Below are positions 63,388-64,000 of a stretch of DNA of 64,000 nucleotides, one piece after another (position 1 is the first letter of the stretch; each line of letters begins with the position of its first letter). The translations under genes and the position numbers were made by a program. The notes under the pieces are model-generated. The model was not told where the DNA came from. It saw nothing but the letters and a program-made list of their open reading frames with translations, and ran no database searches. The stretch is from Marinococcus luteus (GTDB taxonomy: Bacteria; Bacillota; Bacilli; Bacillales; Marinococcaceae), in contig NZ_FNNC01000002.1 in NCBI RefSeq assembly GCF_900106595.1, forward strand, positions 62,001-126,000, in the 5' to 3' direction.

Positions 63388-64000
63388 ATGAAAACAACGA
63401 ATACCGATGTATGCATTGTTGGGGCAGGGCCCGTAGGTTTGACTGCTGCCAATACATTAAGAGCACTCGGCATCCGCGTCCGGATTTTAGACAGAAAAAG
63501 CTCTATTTCTCCCTTTTCCAAAGCATTCGGCATCCAGGCCCGCACCCTTGAAATGCTCAGCCTGATTGGGACCCTCCGTCCCTTCCTGAAGGAAGGGTTC
63601 CCCATCACTGATGCGTCTGTACAGCCTGAAGGCAAAAGAGCTTCCAAAGCTTCCTTTGCTTCGCTCGATACGCCGTTTCCCTTCATGCTTATGCTGCCAC
63701 AGTCAGATACGGAGCATATTTTGAAGAAACAGCTCCGGGAAGTCGGCCAATTTATCGATTGGAACACCCACTGCGAGCGGATTACCCAGTACAGTGACTA
63801 CGCGGAGGTTGAATGCTACACCGAAAATGGGCAGGAATTAATCCGCGCCTCTTATGTAATCGGCTGCGATGGTCCTCACAGTACTGTCCGGGAAAACATG
63901 AACGTTTCCTTTCCGGGCGGCAAGCATGAAACAATCTACTTTTTAGGGGACGTTACGGTGGAAGGGATTTCACTTTCCAACGACATTTCCACATTTATTA
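63388..64000 (+). CDS. FAD-dependent aromatic monooxygenase, N-terminal part
   Basis: Partial flavin hydroxylase of the PHBH/PheA/TfdB superfamily; about 204 codons lie in the window and the gene continues past the right edge. It has the FAD loop VCIVGAGPVGLTAANTLRALGI (about 8-29), RILDRK, the substrate-region GIQARTLEML, and the GCDGPHSTVREN motif (about 168-179). It probably hydroxylates a phenol or similar ring with NAD(P)H and O2. ATG 63388 is preceded by GGGAG at about 12 nt; an ATG at 63379 meets a stop after two codons. Confidence 0.88.
   Translation, partial: MKTTNTDVCIVGAGPVGLTAANTLRALGIRVRILDRKSSISPFSKAFGIQARTLEMLSLIGTLRPFLKEGFPITDASVQPEGKRASKASFASLDTPFPFMLMLPQSDTEHILKKQLREVGQFIDWNTHCERITQYSDYAEVECYTENGQELIRASYVIGCDGPHSTVRENMNVSFPGGKHETIYFLGDVTVEGISLSNDISTFI

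Noticed and set aside
63246-63767. 173-aa minus-strand ORF opposite the monooxygenase gene
   Set aside because: It covers the operator and promoter of the monooxygenase and has no recognisable motif.

Overview
The window looks like chromosomal DNA of a moderately salt- and alkali-adapted member of the Bacillaceae. The order and content of many clusters match Bacillus subtilis (tenI-thiO-thiS-thiG-thiF, qoxABCD, malP-malA with an RpiR regulator, ykkCD, mhqR-mhqO-mhqD, the moa/moe genes, yflT- and ydaD-like stress genes). Shine-Dalgarno (SD) sequences are strong, TTG and GTG starts are common, and there are sigma-A and sigma-B-like promoters, a CcpA cre site, a BCCT osmolyte transporter and a CPA1 K+/H+ antiporter. 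Base composition is near 50 percent GC. The genus cannot be fixed from sequence alone; something like Alkalicoccus or Salsuginibacillus is a guess. I saw no rRNA, tRNA, insertion sequence, prophage or CRISPR array.

Layout. 1-7.2 kb: partial type II pantothenate kinase, cardiolipin synthase, glycerate kinase, an unknown protein, and a three-gene operon for the sulfolipid sulfoquinovosyldiacylglycerol (sqdB, sqdX, a GtrA-type membrane protein), followed by a long palindromic element. 7.2-11.7 kb: a general stress protein and a thiamin-thiazole operon controlled by two TPP riboswitches in tandem, the second of which ends in a terminator that contains the SD of tenI. 11.6-17.8 kb: AEC permease, K+/H+ antiporter, a guanidine-I riboswitch driving ykkC-ykkD, and topB with a LexA-type box. 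17.9-22.8 kb: a 2-oxoglutarate/Fe hydroxylase and the maltose-6-phosphate system. 22.8-34 kb: single-gene metabolic and stress units (nucleoside hydrolase, Mn catalase, NAD(P)-binding proteins, ALDH, SleB-like hydrolase, BCCT transporter, acyl-CoA dehydrogenase).

34-41.5 kb: sigma-B-type stress SDRs, a sulfite-oxidase-family molybdoenzyme, SMP-30 lactonase, the mhq quinone-stress operon, and a zinc-independent S14 paralogue. 41.5-45.5 kb: the aa3 quinol oxidase operon qoxABCD. 45.8-54.3 kb: a nearly complete molybdenum-cofactor block (moaB, moaA, mobA, moaD, moaE, mobB, moeA, divergent moaC, modB, modA, moeB). 54.3-64 kb: RarD, a CopC-like protein, HtpX, an unusual 647-residue aconitase, an SDR, an ergothioneine pair (egtB-egtD), TenA, and the start of an FAD monooxygenase.

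How parts work together: cardiolipin synthase and the sulfolipid operon both supply anionic membrane lipids. The molybdenum-cofactor genes supply the sulfite-oxidase-like enzyme, and sulfite is also the sulfur donor for the sulfolipid. Mn catalase, the sigma-B genes, mhq and ergothioneine form an oxidative/electrophile defence. The least expected contents for a Bacillaceae genome are the sulfolipid operon, the ergothioneine pair (whose first gene appears to start at ATC), and the Aquifex-type aconitase.
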